A stretch of DNA of 64,000 nucleotides, taken from the NCBI GenBank assembly GCA_963773735.1, contig CAVZCK010000025.1, forward strand, positions 124,001 through 188,000. Reading direction: 5' to 3'. The position numbers were made by a program, and so were the translations under genes. Numbering within the stretch: position 1 is the stretch's first letter; each line of letters opens with the position of its first letter. Below, in pieces: positions 1-8,430 of this stretch. Source of the stretch: CAVZCK01 sp963773735. Its GTDB lineage: Bacteria; Pseudomonadota; Alphaproteobacteria; Rhizobiales; Rhodomicrobiaceae. Below the pieces are notes generated by a model, which saw only the letters and a list, made by a program, of their open reading frames with translations, was not told where the DNA came from and made no database searches.

Positions 1-639
1 TCCGATCACGAGCGTCCAGAAGGTTTTGAACTGGGTGTTCGGGTTGTGCACCATGGCAATGCCCATCTCCTGGGCGTCGCGCAGGAGGAGATTGGCATTA
101 TGATCCCGGCTGTTCTGCCAGCCGCGGAACACTTCAGCGAGCGACTGTTGGCCGGTGCCGACATTCTCAGCGGTCATCTGAGCGTGATAGCCGGTGCGCC
201 TGACGCGATCCCAGGTATCGGAGCCGTCCGATCCGTAATGCGAGATGCGGTCATTCTTGGCGAGGTCCTGCGAATGTGCGAGCGCTGCCTCGGTGAGCTT
301 GCTGTTGAGATGCAGCGGCTTCAGGCCTTTTTGCGCGCGATAGCTGTTGATGAGCTGCTCGGCCGCAATCGGGTCCAAAGCGGCGACGTGATCGTCGGCA
401 GGGGCATTGACCTCGGTCTTGCTGCCGAAGCTAAGGCCGGATTTCACCGAATCCCACAAATTGCCGATAGAGCTGCCGATGCCAGCTTCTTGGGTCGGCG
501 GCCGGCGATCGGGACGCGGGTCTGGCCGCGCGGCCTGCTCGTCATTGTTTGAGAGCGAGGCAAAGAGCGATGAAGGCGGAGAAATCGCGCATGCCGGCAA
601 GATCAGCACAAGCAGAAGCGGTGCCAAAATCCGCAACAT
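1..639 (-). CDS. CAP/SCP-domain lipoprotein (3' end cut by window edge)
   Basis: Translating the minus strand from ATG at 637-639 gives 213 residues open to the window edge. It begins with a short lipoprotein signal (MLRILAPLLLVLILPAC, lipobox LPAC), then a Pro/Arg-rich linker, then a CAP (SCP/PR-1-like) domain from about residue 75. Seen features include AAEQLINSYRAQKGLKPL, the SHYGSDG segment and a closing FKTFWTLVIG strand, so only a few residues should be missing. GGAGGAG lies just upstream of the ATG. CAP-domain proteins of alphaproteobacteria are extracytoplasmic with no firmly known substrate; here a lipid-anchored envelope protein is inferred. It shares the strand with phaR but a gap of about 300 bp makes a common operon unlikely. 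Confidence 0.85.
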   Translation of the reverse strand, partial: MLRILAPLLLVLILPACAISPPSSLFASLSNNDEQAARPDPRPDRRPPTQEAGIGSSIGNLWDSVKSGLSFGSKTEVNAPADDHVAALDPIAAEQLINSYRAQKGLKPLHLNSKLTEAALAHSQDLAKNDRISHYGSDGSDTWDRVRRTGYHAQMTAENVGTGQQSLAEVFRGWQNSRDHNANLLLRDAQEMGIAMVHNPNTQFKTFWTLVIG

Positions 640-935
640 TAACTCCTCCCAACGGCGCCAACGCGAGATCTTACTTCCATCCCGTCGCGTGACCACGCAG
701 ACTTTTCGCAGACGGAGCGCCGTTTCTCGACTCTTACAAGGGCCTGCAATACTGAGTCGTACTCGAACCATAACGCAGCGCGCTTAACGGAGCTTTAACC
801 CAATCGTCAAATCTTGAACGGTTTTTTTACCACCTTCAAGACGGCTTTGAGCGATTGCCCCCCTCGGCTGCCGCCGGACTACAATTGTCTTATGATCGGG
901 ACAATCGTGACCGCAGTGTGGCCTTTGCGGCCTGG

Positions 936-1595
936 CTATTTATTTTGGTCTGCGAGGCGGTCGAGCTGTGACTGAATGGATGCAAGTTGGGATTTGAGCT
1001 GGGCGATCTCCTCGGACTGCCCGCGCGTCTCTTCGGCCTTCTCAGGAGCGGCAGGAGCCGGTTTGGTCGGCTCGAAGCTGGTGAAGGGCGAGAACATGCT
1101 GAGCGCGCGCTGAAAGATCTCAAGGTTCTTACGCGTCTGCTCCTGGATGGCCTCGATCGCCGCGCTGCCGAAGGTGTCGGCGAATTGCTGGCGATATTTC
1201 TCCTGCTCGCGGGTCAGCGTATCGAGGCTGTATTCGAGATAGCTGGGGACGAAGCGCTCCATCGAATTGCCGTAGAAGCGGATCAGTTGGCGCAGAAAGC
1301 CGATCGGCAGCAAAGTCTGAGTGCCCTTGCTCTCCTGATCGACAATGATTTGCGTCAGCACCGAATGCGTCAGATCCTCGCCTGTCCGGGCGTCATAGAC
1401 CACGAAATCGCGCTCAGACCTGACCATCGTGGCGAGGTCGTCGAGCGTCACATAGGTGCTCGCATCCGTATTGTAGAGTCGCCGATTAGCGTACTTCTTG
1501 ATGACGATGGGCTGGCGCTCTTTTTTCGCGTCAGGCTCAGATGACGCAGCGCTCTCGGCGAACCCGTTACCATATGATTGGGACTTTTGGGACAT
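936..1595 (-). CDS. phaR: Polyhydroxyalkanoate synthesis repressor PhaR
   Basis: The 219-residue product has the PHB/PHA accumulation regulator DNA-binding domain near residues 28-90 (IVIKKYANRRLYNTDASTYV, then LDDLATMV and DLTHSVLTQII) followed by the second PHA-accumulation domain (GTQTLLPIGFLRQLIRFYGNSME). The C-terminus is a coiled-coil-like segment (EEIAQLKSQLASIQSQLDRLADQ). PhaR binds PHA granules and represses phasin and PHA genes. An upstream start at 1658 exists, but its 21 extra residues look non-coding; I chose the MSQKSQS start, with AGGA upstream. It is divergent from phaA, so the 245-bp gap probably holds both promoters. Confidence 0.93.
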   Translation of the reverse strand: MSQKSQSYGNGFAESAASSEPDAKKERQPIVIKKYANRRLYNTDASTYVTLDDLATMVRSERDFVVYDARTGEDLTHSVLTQIIVDQESKGTQTLLPIGFLRQLIRFYGNSMERFVPSYLEYSLDTLTREQEKYRQQFADTFGSAAIEAIQEQTRKNLEIFQRALSMFSPFTSFEPTKPAPAAPEKAEETRGQSEEIAQLKSQLASIQSQLDRLADQNK

Positions 1596-1840
1596 CTCGT
1601 TCGATCCTGGCGCCGGTGTGATTGCACTGCAACAACGAGTATCACGAGAATTGTGCAAAGCACTAGGGGTTTCGCGACGAGCCGACGGACCGGCATCGAG
1701 AATGCGTTAAACTTGAGCAGTTTAAGGGAAAGCTTGTTTCCCTTTGCAGCTTTGGGCACCATCTAAGGATAAATTTCGATCGGGAGCCGATAGGCGGGCC
1801 ACGATGCTCGTCATTAAGCGAATAAGGGAGATCAATCTCG

Positions 1841-3028
1841 ATGAGCAATCAAGAGGCAATCGTCATAGCGGCCGGCACGAGAACACCGGTCGGGTCCTTC
1901 AACGGCGCGCTGAGCAGCGTTCCGGCCCATGAGCTTGGCCGCACCGTCATCATCGAGGTTCTGAACCGTGGCAAGATAGAGCCGGGCGAGGTGTCTGAAG
2001 TGATCCTCGGCCAGATCCTGACCGCGGCGCAGGGCCAGAACCCGGCACGGCAGGCTTCGATCAATGCCGGTCTCCCGATCGAGACGCCGGCCTGGCTGGT
2101 GAATATGGTCTGCGGCTCAGGCCTGCGCTCCGTTGCGCTCGGCTATCAGGCGATCAAGAACGGCGACTCCTCGATCGTGATCGCCGGCGGCCAGGAAAGC
2201 ATGAGCCAGGCGCCGCACGCGGCCTATATCCGCCAGGGCCAGAAGATGGGCAATCTCGAGATGGTCGACACCATGATCAAGGACGGCCTGTGGGACGCCT
2301 TCAACGGCTATCACATGGGCACGACCGCGGAGAACGTCGCCCGCCAGTGGCAGATTACCCGCGAGGATCAGGACCGCTTCGCCGTCGCCTCGCAGAACAA
2401 GGCCGAGGCCGCCAAGAAGGCCGGCAAGTTCAAGGAGGAGATCGTCCCGGTCGTTATCAAGACGCGCAAGGGCGACATGGTGGTCTCCGAGGACGAATAT
2501 ATCCGCGACGGCGTCAAGCTCGAGGACATGAGCAAGCTGCGTCCCGCCTTCAATCCGAAGGAAGGCACCGTCACGGCAGGCAATGCGAGCGGCATCAATG
2601 ACGGCGCTGCGGCTGTCGTGCTGATGACCGCGGCCGAGGCCGAGCGCCGTGGGCTCGAGCCGCTGGCGCGCATCGTTTCCTGGGCGCAGGCGGGCGTCGA
2701 TCCGTCGATCATGGGCACCGGGCCGATCCCGGCGTCGAAGAAAGCGCTGGAGAAGGCCGGCTGGTCGCACAAGGATCTGGATCTGGTCGAGGCGAATGAA
2801 GCCTTCGCCGCTCAGGCCTGCGCCGTCAACAAGGGGATCGGCTGGGACCCGGAAAAGGTCAATGTCAATGGCGGCGCGATCGCCATCGGCCATCCGATCG
2901 GCGCTTCTGGCGCCCGCATCCTCATCACCCTGCTGCACGAAATGAAGCGGCGCGACGCCAAGAAGGGCCTCGCCACCTTGTGCATCGGCGGCGGCATGGG
3001 CATCGCCATGTGCGTCGAGCGCGATTAG
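1841..3028 (+). CDS. phaA: Acetyl-CoA C-acetyltransferase (thiolase)
   Basis: The 395-residue biosynthetic thiolase condenses two acetyl-CoA to acetoacetyl-CoA, the first step of poly-3-hydroxybutyrate and ethylmalonyl-CoA pathway metabolism. The three catalytic residues are visible: Cys91 in NMVCGSG, His351 in GHPIGASGAR and Cys381 in CIGGGMG. Length and the complete ends match the family. AAGGGAG precedes the ATG, and a strong hairpin terminator follows the stop. The neighbour phaR, divergently oriented, supports a PHA role. No phaB or phaC is present in the window. Confidence 0.96.
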   Translation: MSNQEAIVIAAGTRTPVGSFNGALSSVPAHELGRTVIIEVLNRGKIEPGEVSEVILGQILTAAQGQNPARQASINAGLPIETPAWLVNMVCGSGLRSVALGYQAIKNGDSSIVIAGGQESMSQAPHAAYIRQGQKMGNLEMVDTMIKDGLWDAFNGYHMGTTAENVARQWQITREDQDRFAVASQNKAEAAKKAGKFKEEIVPVVIKTRKGDMVVSEDEYIRDGVKLEDMSKLRPAFNPKEGTVTAGNASGINDGAAAVVLMTAAEAERRGLEPLARIVSWAQAGVDPSIMGTGPIPASKKALEKAGWSHKDLDLVEANEAFAAQACAVNKGIGWDPEKVNVNGGAIAIGHPIGASGARILITLLHEMKRRDAKKGLATLCIGGGMGIAMCVERD

Positions 3029-3060
3029 CCTTCCGAGGACATTTTCCGCCGCATAAAATC

Positions 3061-3087
3061 AGAGCCCCCGCGCTGCGGGGGCTCTTT
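3061..3087 (+). terminator. Rho-independent terminator after phaA
   Basis: A perfect 11-bp stem (AGAGCCCCCGC / GCGGGGGCTCT) with a 3-nt loop is followed by a short T tract, 32 bp after the phaA stop. It lies between phaA and the convergent NopE-like gene and could serve both strands. Confidence 0.9.
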
Positions 3088-3121
3088 CAATTCGCAGTAT
3101 GGGACGTGTTCAGATCTCGGC

Positions 3122-4300
3122 TTAAACCATAACGCTTCCACTGTAGCGGTGATGGTGATTAGGGCCGTTGCTGTTCTGGATATAATTGACGAGCGCTACC
3201 AGCGTACTCTTCAAATCGCTATTGGGCAGTCCCTGGATGAGATAGCTGAGCACTTGTATGGCCCAATCTGCACCCTGCTGATTATGGCCGCCGTGATAGC
3301 TGACGGGATTGGCGCCGTTGCCATGACCATGCTCATCATTAGCCTTAGGCGGCGCGAGATAGTCAGTGGCATCAGCATTTTTGGTTCCCTCCAAGAGGTC
3401 TCCAAGCATGCCGTCCAATCGATCGGTCCTAAGCTTGTCGAACTCAACGTGGGTATCCAGGTAATTCCCTTTGTCGGTGACGGTAATCTTCTGGCCATCG
3501 GCAGTTTCGATGGTTATCTGATCGCCGGACTTCTTAATGGTGGTGCCATCGTGGGTGTGATATCCGTCTTGCAATTGCTGGGCGGTGAGTTTCTCGCCTT
3601 CGACTTCGACCGTATTCATGCTGGCGTCTATCGTAATATCCTCATCGCCGGCCGTGATCGTCTCCTTGCCGACAACGGTTACATTACTGTTACTGCCCCG
3701 CTGTTCGAATTTAGCGGTGATATCAAGGCTGTCCGTATCCAGCAGAGTGATATTCTGGTTGACGCCGCCCTGAGTCGTGAACTCATCGAATTTTACCTCG
3801 CGGCCGTTAACCTCCAGGCCGGTGCCCTTGATATGCGGATCGCCCCAAATATCAAGCGAGCCTTTGTCAATGGTATTTGCGGCGTTATGATTGTCGGTAT
3901 TGCGGTACGAGACTGGCGTGTAGTTGTCGTTGCTATCGCCAGAGCAGTCGCTATCGGGATTCGACGAAACCGGCGTGTAATTCCCATCGCCATTGTCGCC
4001 ATCGCAGTGATGGCCGCCGTGATTGCCTTGTGATCCCTGAAGATCACTAAGAAGCTTTTGCAGGTCTTTCTGTATCTTAGGATTATTAGAATGGCCGTGC
4101 GACTTTTTGAGATCGGCAAGGAGCTTCTGTAAATCCTTCTGCGTCCGAGGATCTAAATGATTACCGCGGTGATCGCCGTTCGCTCCCTGAAGATCCATAA
4201 TTAGCTGTAGGAGATCCTGCATCAGGGGATCTGACATACCCGCATCCATCCGGCTACCGCTGCCGCTACCGTAACCCAGACCTCCACACTCACATCCCAT
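3122..4300 (-). CDS. NopE-like T3SS effector candidate with DUF1521 metal-inducible self-cleavage domain
   Basis: The 392-residue protein has a Gly/Ser/Cys-rich N-terminus, no Sec signal, and three imperfect repeats of an amphipathic helix plus His/Asn/Gly spacer (about residues 27-98, with KDLQKLLADL and KDLQKLLSDL). NYTPVS occurs twice (107-112, 126-131). A DUF1521 domain follows at about 145-315, beginning with WGDPHIKGTGLEVNG (G153-D154-P155-H156-I157). In Bradyrhizobium NopE1 and its relatives, DUF1521 is a calcium-inducible autocleavage module that breaks the D-P bond of GD-PHI. The gene starts with GGAGAGG before the ATG, appears lower in GC than its neighbours and sits next to the sct genes, all consistent with a secreted effector. 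Secretion and cleavage are inferred from the family. Confidence 0.82.
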   Translation of the reverse strand: MGCECGGLGYGSGSGSRMDAGMSDPLMQDLLQLIMDLQGANGDHRGNHLDPRTQKDLQKLLADLKKSHGHSNNPKIQKDLQKLLSDLQGSQGNHGGHHCDGDNGDGNYTPVSSNPDSDCSGDSNDNYTPVSYRNTDNHNAANTIDKGSLDIWGDPHIKGTGLEVNGREVKFDEFTTQGGVNQNITLLDTDSLDITAKFEQRGSNSNVTVVGKETITAGDEDITIDASMNTVEVEGEKLTAQQLQDGYHTHDGTTIKKSGDQITIETADGQKITVTDKGNYLDTHVEFDKLRTDRLDGMLGDLLEGTKNADATDYLAPPKANDEHGHGNGANPVSYHGGHNQQGADWAIQVLSYLIQGLPNSDLKSTLVALVNYIQNSNGPNHHHRYSGSVMV

Positions 4301-4631
4301 AATCCTCTCCCATTGCTGCGGTAAGATTACCAGCTGTAGAATGGTCGTTCGACAGAAGTTTGACTGCGCTAATATTTACCATAACGCTATGATGCTAACT
4401 TCCGACGTCTCGTTACCGACATCGCAATCTTGCATATGCCCGCCAATTCTGTCTCAGAATACATTGTCCGGAGAACGAAGCAAAGTGGAATGTCGTCTGT
4501 TTCAGCGAAAAGACACCTCCAATCCGTCGATAAAATCTCACCGCTCCACAATCGCGCCCGAAGCTGGCCTGCAAAGCGTTTCCGATCATGGAAAATCTCT
4601 CGAATCGGACCGCGAGTTTGGCTTGCCGCTG
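4301..4631. other. Intergenic region upstream of the NopE-like gene
   Basis: No convincing gene is seen in these 331 bp between the effector start and the sctT stop, both on the minus strand. It must hold the effector promoter. A stretch on the minus strand near 4344-4368 (GTCAAACTTCTGTCGAACG) is faintly like a rhizobial tts box, but the match is too weak to call. Confidence 0.4.
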
Positions 4632-5438
4632 CTATTTCGGGGCGAAGGGGCCGATCTTGCTATCGAAGGCGGCGAGCCATCCGAGGTCGTCGCGCATATA
4701 GCCGAGGAGGAACGTCGCATATAGCGTGAGCAGAAGGATAAAGGCGAGATTCTTCACGGTCAGCGACAGGACGAAGATATTCAGATGCGGCGCGGCGCGC
4801 GCAACGAGCGCGAGCGAAAGGTCCGTGAGCAGAAGCGCCATCATGATCGGCACGACGAGCATTAATCCCATGCTGAAAACATCATCGAGCAGATCGAGGA
4901 AAAGTGGCGCGGACCCTTCCCGAAAGACGGGGAGAAAATTCGTGAGAGGCCACAGTTTGTAGCTTTCATAGACGGCACGCATCGTGATGTTCAAGCCGCC
5001 GCTGGCGAAGAAGATCGCGACGATGATGATTGAGAACAACGATCCGGTAATATTGTTGTTCGAGCTTGACGACGGATCGACCAGGTCGGCGAAATTGACG
5101 CCGCGCTGAACGTCGAGGAATTCTCCGGCTGCCTGCGCCGCCCAGATCGGGACACCGAGAACGAGGCCGATCGTCAAGCCCACCATGACCTCCTTGAAGA
5201 GAATGGCGGCGATCTGGCCGGCCGAGCTCTGATCGAATGGGAAGGTTGCGGCAATGAAGGGGAGGAGCGGAAGCGCAAGCACGAGGGCGACCCCCGCGCG
5301 CAATATGCCGACCAGTCCGAGCCGCAGGAAGACCGGCATGATCAGCACGAGGCCGCTGGTGCGGGCAAGTCCGACCGCGGCGCTCAGAATATAGGTCTCG
5401 AAACCCTTGGCGTGAGTGAGAGCCGCGCCGGTGTCCAT
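4632..5438 (-). CDS. sctT: Type III secretion export apparatus protein SctT
   Basis: The 268-residue polytopic protein belongs to the SctT/FliR family, part of the SctRST export gate that exports unfolded substrates across the inner membrane. Hydrophobic segments cover most of the length, and family-typical stretches are visible (GLARTSGLVLIMPVFLR, FLDVQRGVNFADLVDPSSS). It is the last gene of the minus-strand run sctR-sctS-sctT, with 18 bp to sctS, the usual order for T3SS and flagella. Linkage to nolW/nolB and sctV/U/N rules out a flagellar copy. Confidence 0.95.
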   Translation of the reverse strand: MDTGAALTHAKGFETYILSAAVGLARTSGLVLIMPVFLRLGLVGILRAGVALVLALPLLPFIAATFPFDQSSAGQIAAILFKEVMVGLTIGLVLGVPIWAAQAAGEFLDVQRGVNFADLVDPSSSSNNNITGSLFSIIIVAIFFASGGLNITMRAVYESYKLWPLTNFLPVFREGSAPLFLDLLDDVFSMGLMLVVPIMMALLLTDLSLALVARAAPHLNIFVLSLTVKNLAFILLLTLYATFLLGYMRDDLGWLAAFDSKIGPFAPK

Positions 5439-5456
5439 ATCAGCGCCCCCCGCCGC

Positions 5457-5726
5457 TCACCGTGTCAGGACAGGAAACTCATCGAGCACGGACGACGCCT
5501 GCTCGGCGACGCCATGGGCAAAGAGCGGCCCAAGCGTCAAGACGATCAGCAATGTGACGATCAGCTTCACGGCCTGGGGCAGCGTTTGGTCATGGATCTG
5601 GGTGAGGGCTTGCAGCAATCCGACCAGGACGCCGACCACCACCGCCGCGAGCAGGACCGGTGCGGAAGCGATCAACACGGTCATCAATGCGGTGTTGACC
5701 TGCACCAGCAGAGCATCCTCGAACAT
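5457..5726 (-). CDS. sctS: Type III secretion export apparatus protein SctS
   Basis: The 89-residue protein has two transmembrane hairpin helices, matching SctS/FliQ in size and pattern (ALMTVLIASAPVLLAAVVVG, LLQALTQIHDQTLPQAVKL). It forms part of the helical export gate with SctR and SctT. It is tightly spaced between them (17-18 bp on each side), implying one transcript. Confidence 0.95.
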   Translation of the reverse strand: MFEDALLVQVNTALMTVLIASAPVLLAAVVVGVLVGLLQALTQIHDQTLPQAVKLIVTLLIVLTLGPLFAHGVAEQASSVLDEFPVLTR

Positions 5727-5743
5727 CGCTTTGATCCTCCGCC

Positions 5744-6400
5744 TTAACTTCCGTAGCTGAGAATGAGGCCGTGCAGGAGTCGTGACCAGCCATCGACGGT
5801 CACGAAAAGAAACAGTTTTAGCGGGATCGAAATAAGCGTCGGCGAGACCATGATCATGCCGAGCGCCATGAGGATATTCGACACGATCAGGTCGATGACC
5901 AGAAAAGGCAGATAGATCAGAAAGCCGATTTCGAACGCGCGCGTCAGCTCGGAGCTGACAAAGGCCGGCAGCAAAATGAGCAGATCGTCGTCCCTGACCT
6001 CGGTCCGATCGCGTTCGCCCCAGATCTTTTCCGTTGCCGCAAGAAAGAACTTTCGTTCATTGGGATGCGCAAAGCGCGACAGATACGTCTTTACCGGTTC
6101 CCTTATCCGGCCCGCTGCTTCCTGCAGTCCTTCGACCGACCGCGTATCGACCGGGGTCGCATTCAGCCGCCCATAGATCTCGGCAAGCACCGGCGAACTG
6201 ATATAGAGCGTCAGGACAAGCGCGATCGCATAGAGAACGAGATTGGGCGGGGTTTGCTGAATTCCGAGCGCGTTTCGGACAAGAAACATCACGACGGAGA
6301 TTTTGAGAAAGCTCGTCATGGTCACGACGAACATCGGGATGAGGCCGAACGCGACGAGCGTTATGAGGATGGGGAGGAGATTGAAGGAACTGTTAGGCAT
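5744..6400 (-). CDS. sctR: Type III secretion export apparatus protein SctR
   Basis: The 218-residue protein is a complete SctR/FliP homologue: four membrane segments, the SFLKISVVMFLVRNALG block after the first segment, and a C-terminal conserved stretch (LPAFVSSELTRAFEIGFLIYLPFLVIDLIVSNIL) seen in all family members. It forms the pentameric core of the export gate. Its start overlaps the end of the short SPOA gene by 8 bp, so the two are probably translationally coupled. Confidence 0.96.
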   Translation of the reverse strand: MPNSSFNLLPILITLVAFGLIPMFVVTMTSFLKISVVMFLVRNALGIQQTPPNLVLYAIALVLTLYISSPVLAEIYGRLNATPVDTRSVEGLQEAAGRIREPVKTYLSRFAHPNERKFFLAATEKIWGERDRTEVRDDDLLILLPAFVSSELTRAFEIGFLIYLPFLVIDLIVSNILMALGMIMVSPTLISIPLKLFLFVTVDGWSRLLHGLILSYGS

Positions 6401-6650
6401 CTGAACTAAGCTTGGTCACGCGCACCGCCAGCTTGTCGCCGACCTTGACCAGTTCTCCGGAGCCGATCCGCTTGCCGTTGGCCACGATGTCGAACACATC
6501 GTCGAGGCCACGGTCTATGAGGATGAGCGCCCCGGGCGCCAACTCCTGCAACTCACCGGCCGTCATCTCGATTTGCCCCGCCTGAAAAGCGACGCGGACT
6601 TTCAGAGATGCAAGATCGCGATCCTGGGCGAGCACGATGTAACCCCTCAC
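6393..6650 (-). CDS. Short SPOA (SctQ C-terminal/HrcQb/FliN-like) C-ring protein
   Basis: This 85-residue protein consists of little more than one SPOA (surface presentation of antigens) domain: LKVRVAFQAGQIEMTAGELQELAPGA, then a GDKLAVRVTKL end. Such stand-alone domains correspond to HrcQb of Pseudomonas or the internally initiated SctQ C-terminal product, which form the cytosolic sorting platform. It overlaps sctR by 8 bp. A full-length SctQ with its own C-terminal SPOA domain is encoded at 21610-22701, so the locus has two SPOA genes. Confidence 0.85.
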   Translation of the reverse strand: MRGYIVLAQDRDLASLKVRVAFQAGQIEMTAGELQELAPGALILIDRGLDDVFDIVANGKRIGSGELVKVGDKLAVRVTKLSSDA

Positions 6651-6722
6651 ATGAACGCAACGGAACGAGGCCCCGCCAACGCCTTGGCGCGCTCGCGACG
6701 CGGTAATCGAGCAGAATGGACT

Positions 6723-7253
6723 TTATTGACCGTGTAATAGAGTGTTCGCCGACTTGCTGACGTTCGTCGTTGCCGTGCCGATGAAGGCAGTTTCGAAGCT
6801 GAAGCTCAGCATCTCGGAGAGAAGTTGAACCGCGCGCTCAAGATCCTGCCCGCTGACGCCGGTCAGACCCAAACTATCGTGGTCCTGAAGGGAAGGTGCA
6901 GGCCCAAGGTCGGACGAAGCGGGCCCCGCAGGCAATGACGCCAACTCGACGCCTTCGCGGCTGGCGCCGGCCAATTCGGTCCTTTCGCTCATCGGACCCA
7001 CCTTTCTCCTCGCGTGATCTTGAACACTGGAGGCGCGATCGAGATAATCTTTGAGCAGCCGTGCCGCTTCACTTCCGAGTGCCGATGGCGTACTGAGCTG
7101 CCGGCCATAGGCCCCTTCGACCTGGAGCGCCGCGACGTAGTCGGCAAGTTTCCGCTCCAGCGCATATGACACAAGCTGGCCCGCAGCGCCGTCTGAGCCA
7201 TTTTGAGACGCGGCCGATTTGGTGAGCGCCGCGGCAGCAACTGGAAGTTCCAT
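6723..7253 (-). CDS. Probable inner rod protein SctI (NolB-like)
   Basis: The 176-residue product is weakly conserved except at its C-terminus (residues about 140-176), where LLSEMLSFSFETAF and KSANTLLHGQ resemble the C-terminal helix of SctI inner-rod/NolB proteins (typically an MS..F..E.....V....NTLL..Q pattern). Position supports this: the rhizobial order is nolW-nolB, and here it lies two genes after nolW in the same direction. The middle is Ala/Ser/Gly-rich. GGAG precedes the chosen ATG. The call rests on the tail motif and synteny. Confidence 0.6.
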   Translation of the reverse strand: MELPVAAAALTKSAASQNGSDGAAGQLVSYALERKLADYVAALQVEGAYGRQLSTPSALGSEAARLLKDYLDRASSVQDHARRKVGPMSERTELAGASREGVELASLPAGPASSDLGPAPSLQDHDSLGLTGVSGQDLERAVQLLSEMLSFSFETAFIGTATTNVSKSANTLLHGQ

Positions 7254-7294
7254 CTCGACTCCATCGCGTCAAGGCAGGTTCGCGCAAATCGCCT

Positions 7295-7483
7295 TCATGG
7301 CGCGTCGGGGTCATCCGCCATGTTCGAAAGCATCTGATTCATGATCTGTGAGCCGACAATGACGCCGCCGGTCGTGATCGCCTCGCTGAGCTTCTGCTCA
7401 AACTGCTGCTCAAACTGCGCGTCTGCTGCGGTATTTCCGCCGAGGGGGTTGGCACCGCCCGTGACGAGATCCAAAGGGTTCAT
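7295..7483 (-). CDS. Small 62-residue T3SS-locus protein of unknown role
   Basis: The product starts MNPLDLVTGGANPLGG and contains a predicted amphipathic helix (FEQQFEQKLSEAITTGG) and a second short helix (QIMNQMLSNMADD). AGGA precedes the ATG by a few bases. It sits between nolW and the NolB-like gene in the same direction. Size and helical pattern would fit a secreted early substrate, needle-like subunit or small chaperone, but I do not recognise the family. The needle candidate at 8640 is a better SctF match. Confidence 0.6.
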   Translation of the reverse strand: MNPLDLVTGGANPLGGNTAADAQFEQQFEQKLSEAITTGGVIVGSQIMNQMLSNMADDPDAP

Positions 7484-7618
7484 GTTCCTGCGCCTCTTCT
7501 AAGATGAACGCATCGTCAGAAGTTAATGATTTCACGATATATCGTCAACAAAAAATCCATAAAAAACATTGATTAATGCTACATGCTGTAAATTCTCATC
7601 ACACTCCCGCGCCGTCAT

Positions 7619-8224
7619 TCATGAGCCTCCGCGAAACACGCGCACCTTGGCATCGTCATCCAACTTGATCTCGCGAACCGGGCGCATGCTGTAATCGCCT
7701 TGGAGCTTCAGCACGATGTCCCGTATCAGCGCCCGATAGGCCGGCGGTCCGGACACGGACAGCATGCTGCCGTCTTCCGTGGCGCGGACGTTGAAGCGCG
7801 GATGAGACAGGCCGAGATCTTCGATCTTGCGCAAAACCGCGACGCTTTTGACTTCATCGAGTTTCAGCAGCTCGGTCTTGACCTCATCATCTGTGGCAAT
7901 ATTGAGAACGGCGCCATCGAAATACCAGACGAGGCCATAGCTGTCGCACAGGCTTTGCAAGAACGCTAAAGCGGTCAAATCCTGCTTGGCATTGAGAGAA
8001 CCGCGAATACGGTGCCCCCCGACCGCGGCGCTGATCTTGGTCGGCACTTTGATGTTGCGGCCGAATTCAGTCAGCGTATCCCGGATATCTTGATCAATGA
8101 TGATGTACTTATAGGGCGAGTTTCCCCAGGCGGGCTCCGTTCCATAAGCAGAAATCGGAATAAGACCCGAAAGGCCCACCATTAAAATGCCAAGAAGCTT
8201 GGAACGCTCCGCCCTTCTCGCCAT
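7619..8224 (-). CDS. nolW: Secretin N-domain protein NolW/RhcC1-like
   Basis: The 201-residue product has an N-terminal signal peptide (SKLLGILMVGLSGLIPISAYG) followed by secretin N0/N1-type folds (YIIIDQDIRDTLTEFGRNIKVPTKI, then GLVWYFDGAVLNIATDDEVKT and LSVSGPPAYRALIRDIV). There is no secretin pore domain. In rhizobia the secretin is split into RhcC1 (NolW) and RhcC2; this is the RhcC1-type half, expected in the periplasm contacting SctD. A longer frame begins at 8323, but the extra 33 residues precede the signal peptide; ATG at 8224 has GGGGAG upstream. It heads the minus-strand operon towards sctT. Confidence 0.85.
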   Translation of the reverse strand: MARRAERSKLLGILMVGLSGLIPISAYGTEPAWGNSPYKYIIIDQDIRDTLTEFGRNIKVPTKISAAVGGHRIRGSLNAKQDLTALAFLQSLCDSYGLVWYFDGAVLNIATDDEVKTELLKLDEVKSVAVLRKIEDLGLSHPRFNVRATEDGSMLSVSGPPAYRALIRDIVLKLQGDYSMRPVREIKLDDDAKVRVFRGGS

Positions 8225-8430
8225 TTCCAGCAGCTCCCCACTCACCACTTCCAACCCGGGTGACCGACAGGCTCTACCCATGCGACCGCCTGTCGAACCC
8301 CTCTCCTGACGACCTTTTGCCACTCGTCACAAGTCAAACAGCTTCAGTCAACAAGTTGATCCGCCACCATGTCGAAATGATGACACGGCTTACGGAAACA
8401 TCCGTCTACGGCGAAGCTCGACGCGGCATA

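Noticed and set aside
2117..2938. Long minus-strand frame opposite phaA
   Set aside because: Arg/Asp/His-rich composition and perfect overlap with an intact thiolase; a GC-codon shadow.
3149..4033. 294-residue plus-strand frame opposite the effector gene
   Set aside because: Ile/Val/Ala-rich reverse-complement shadow; the minus strand has the recognisable DUF1521 domain and a ribosome site.
4344..4368. Possible tts box upstream of the effector gene
   Set aside because: Only the GTC..TT and TCGAA parts match; spacing and the AAAGCT core are missing, and no ttsI is in the window.
4632..6650. Flagellar export genes (fliP/fliQ/fliR/fliN)
   Set aside because: Linked to nolW, sctJ, sctC-type secretin and sctN-O-Q with no flagellar structural genes; non-flagellar T3SS is the fit.
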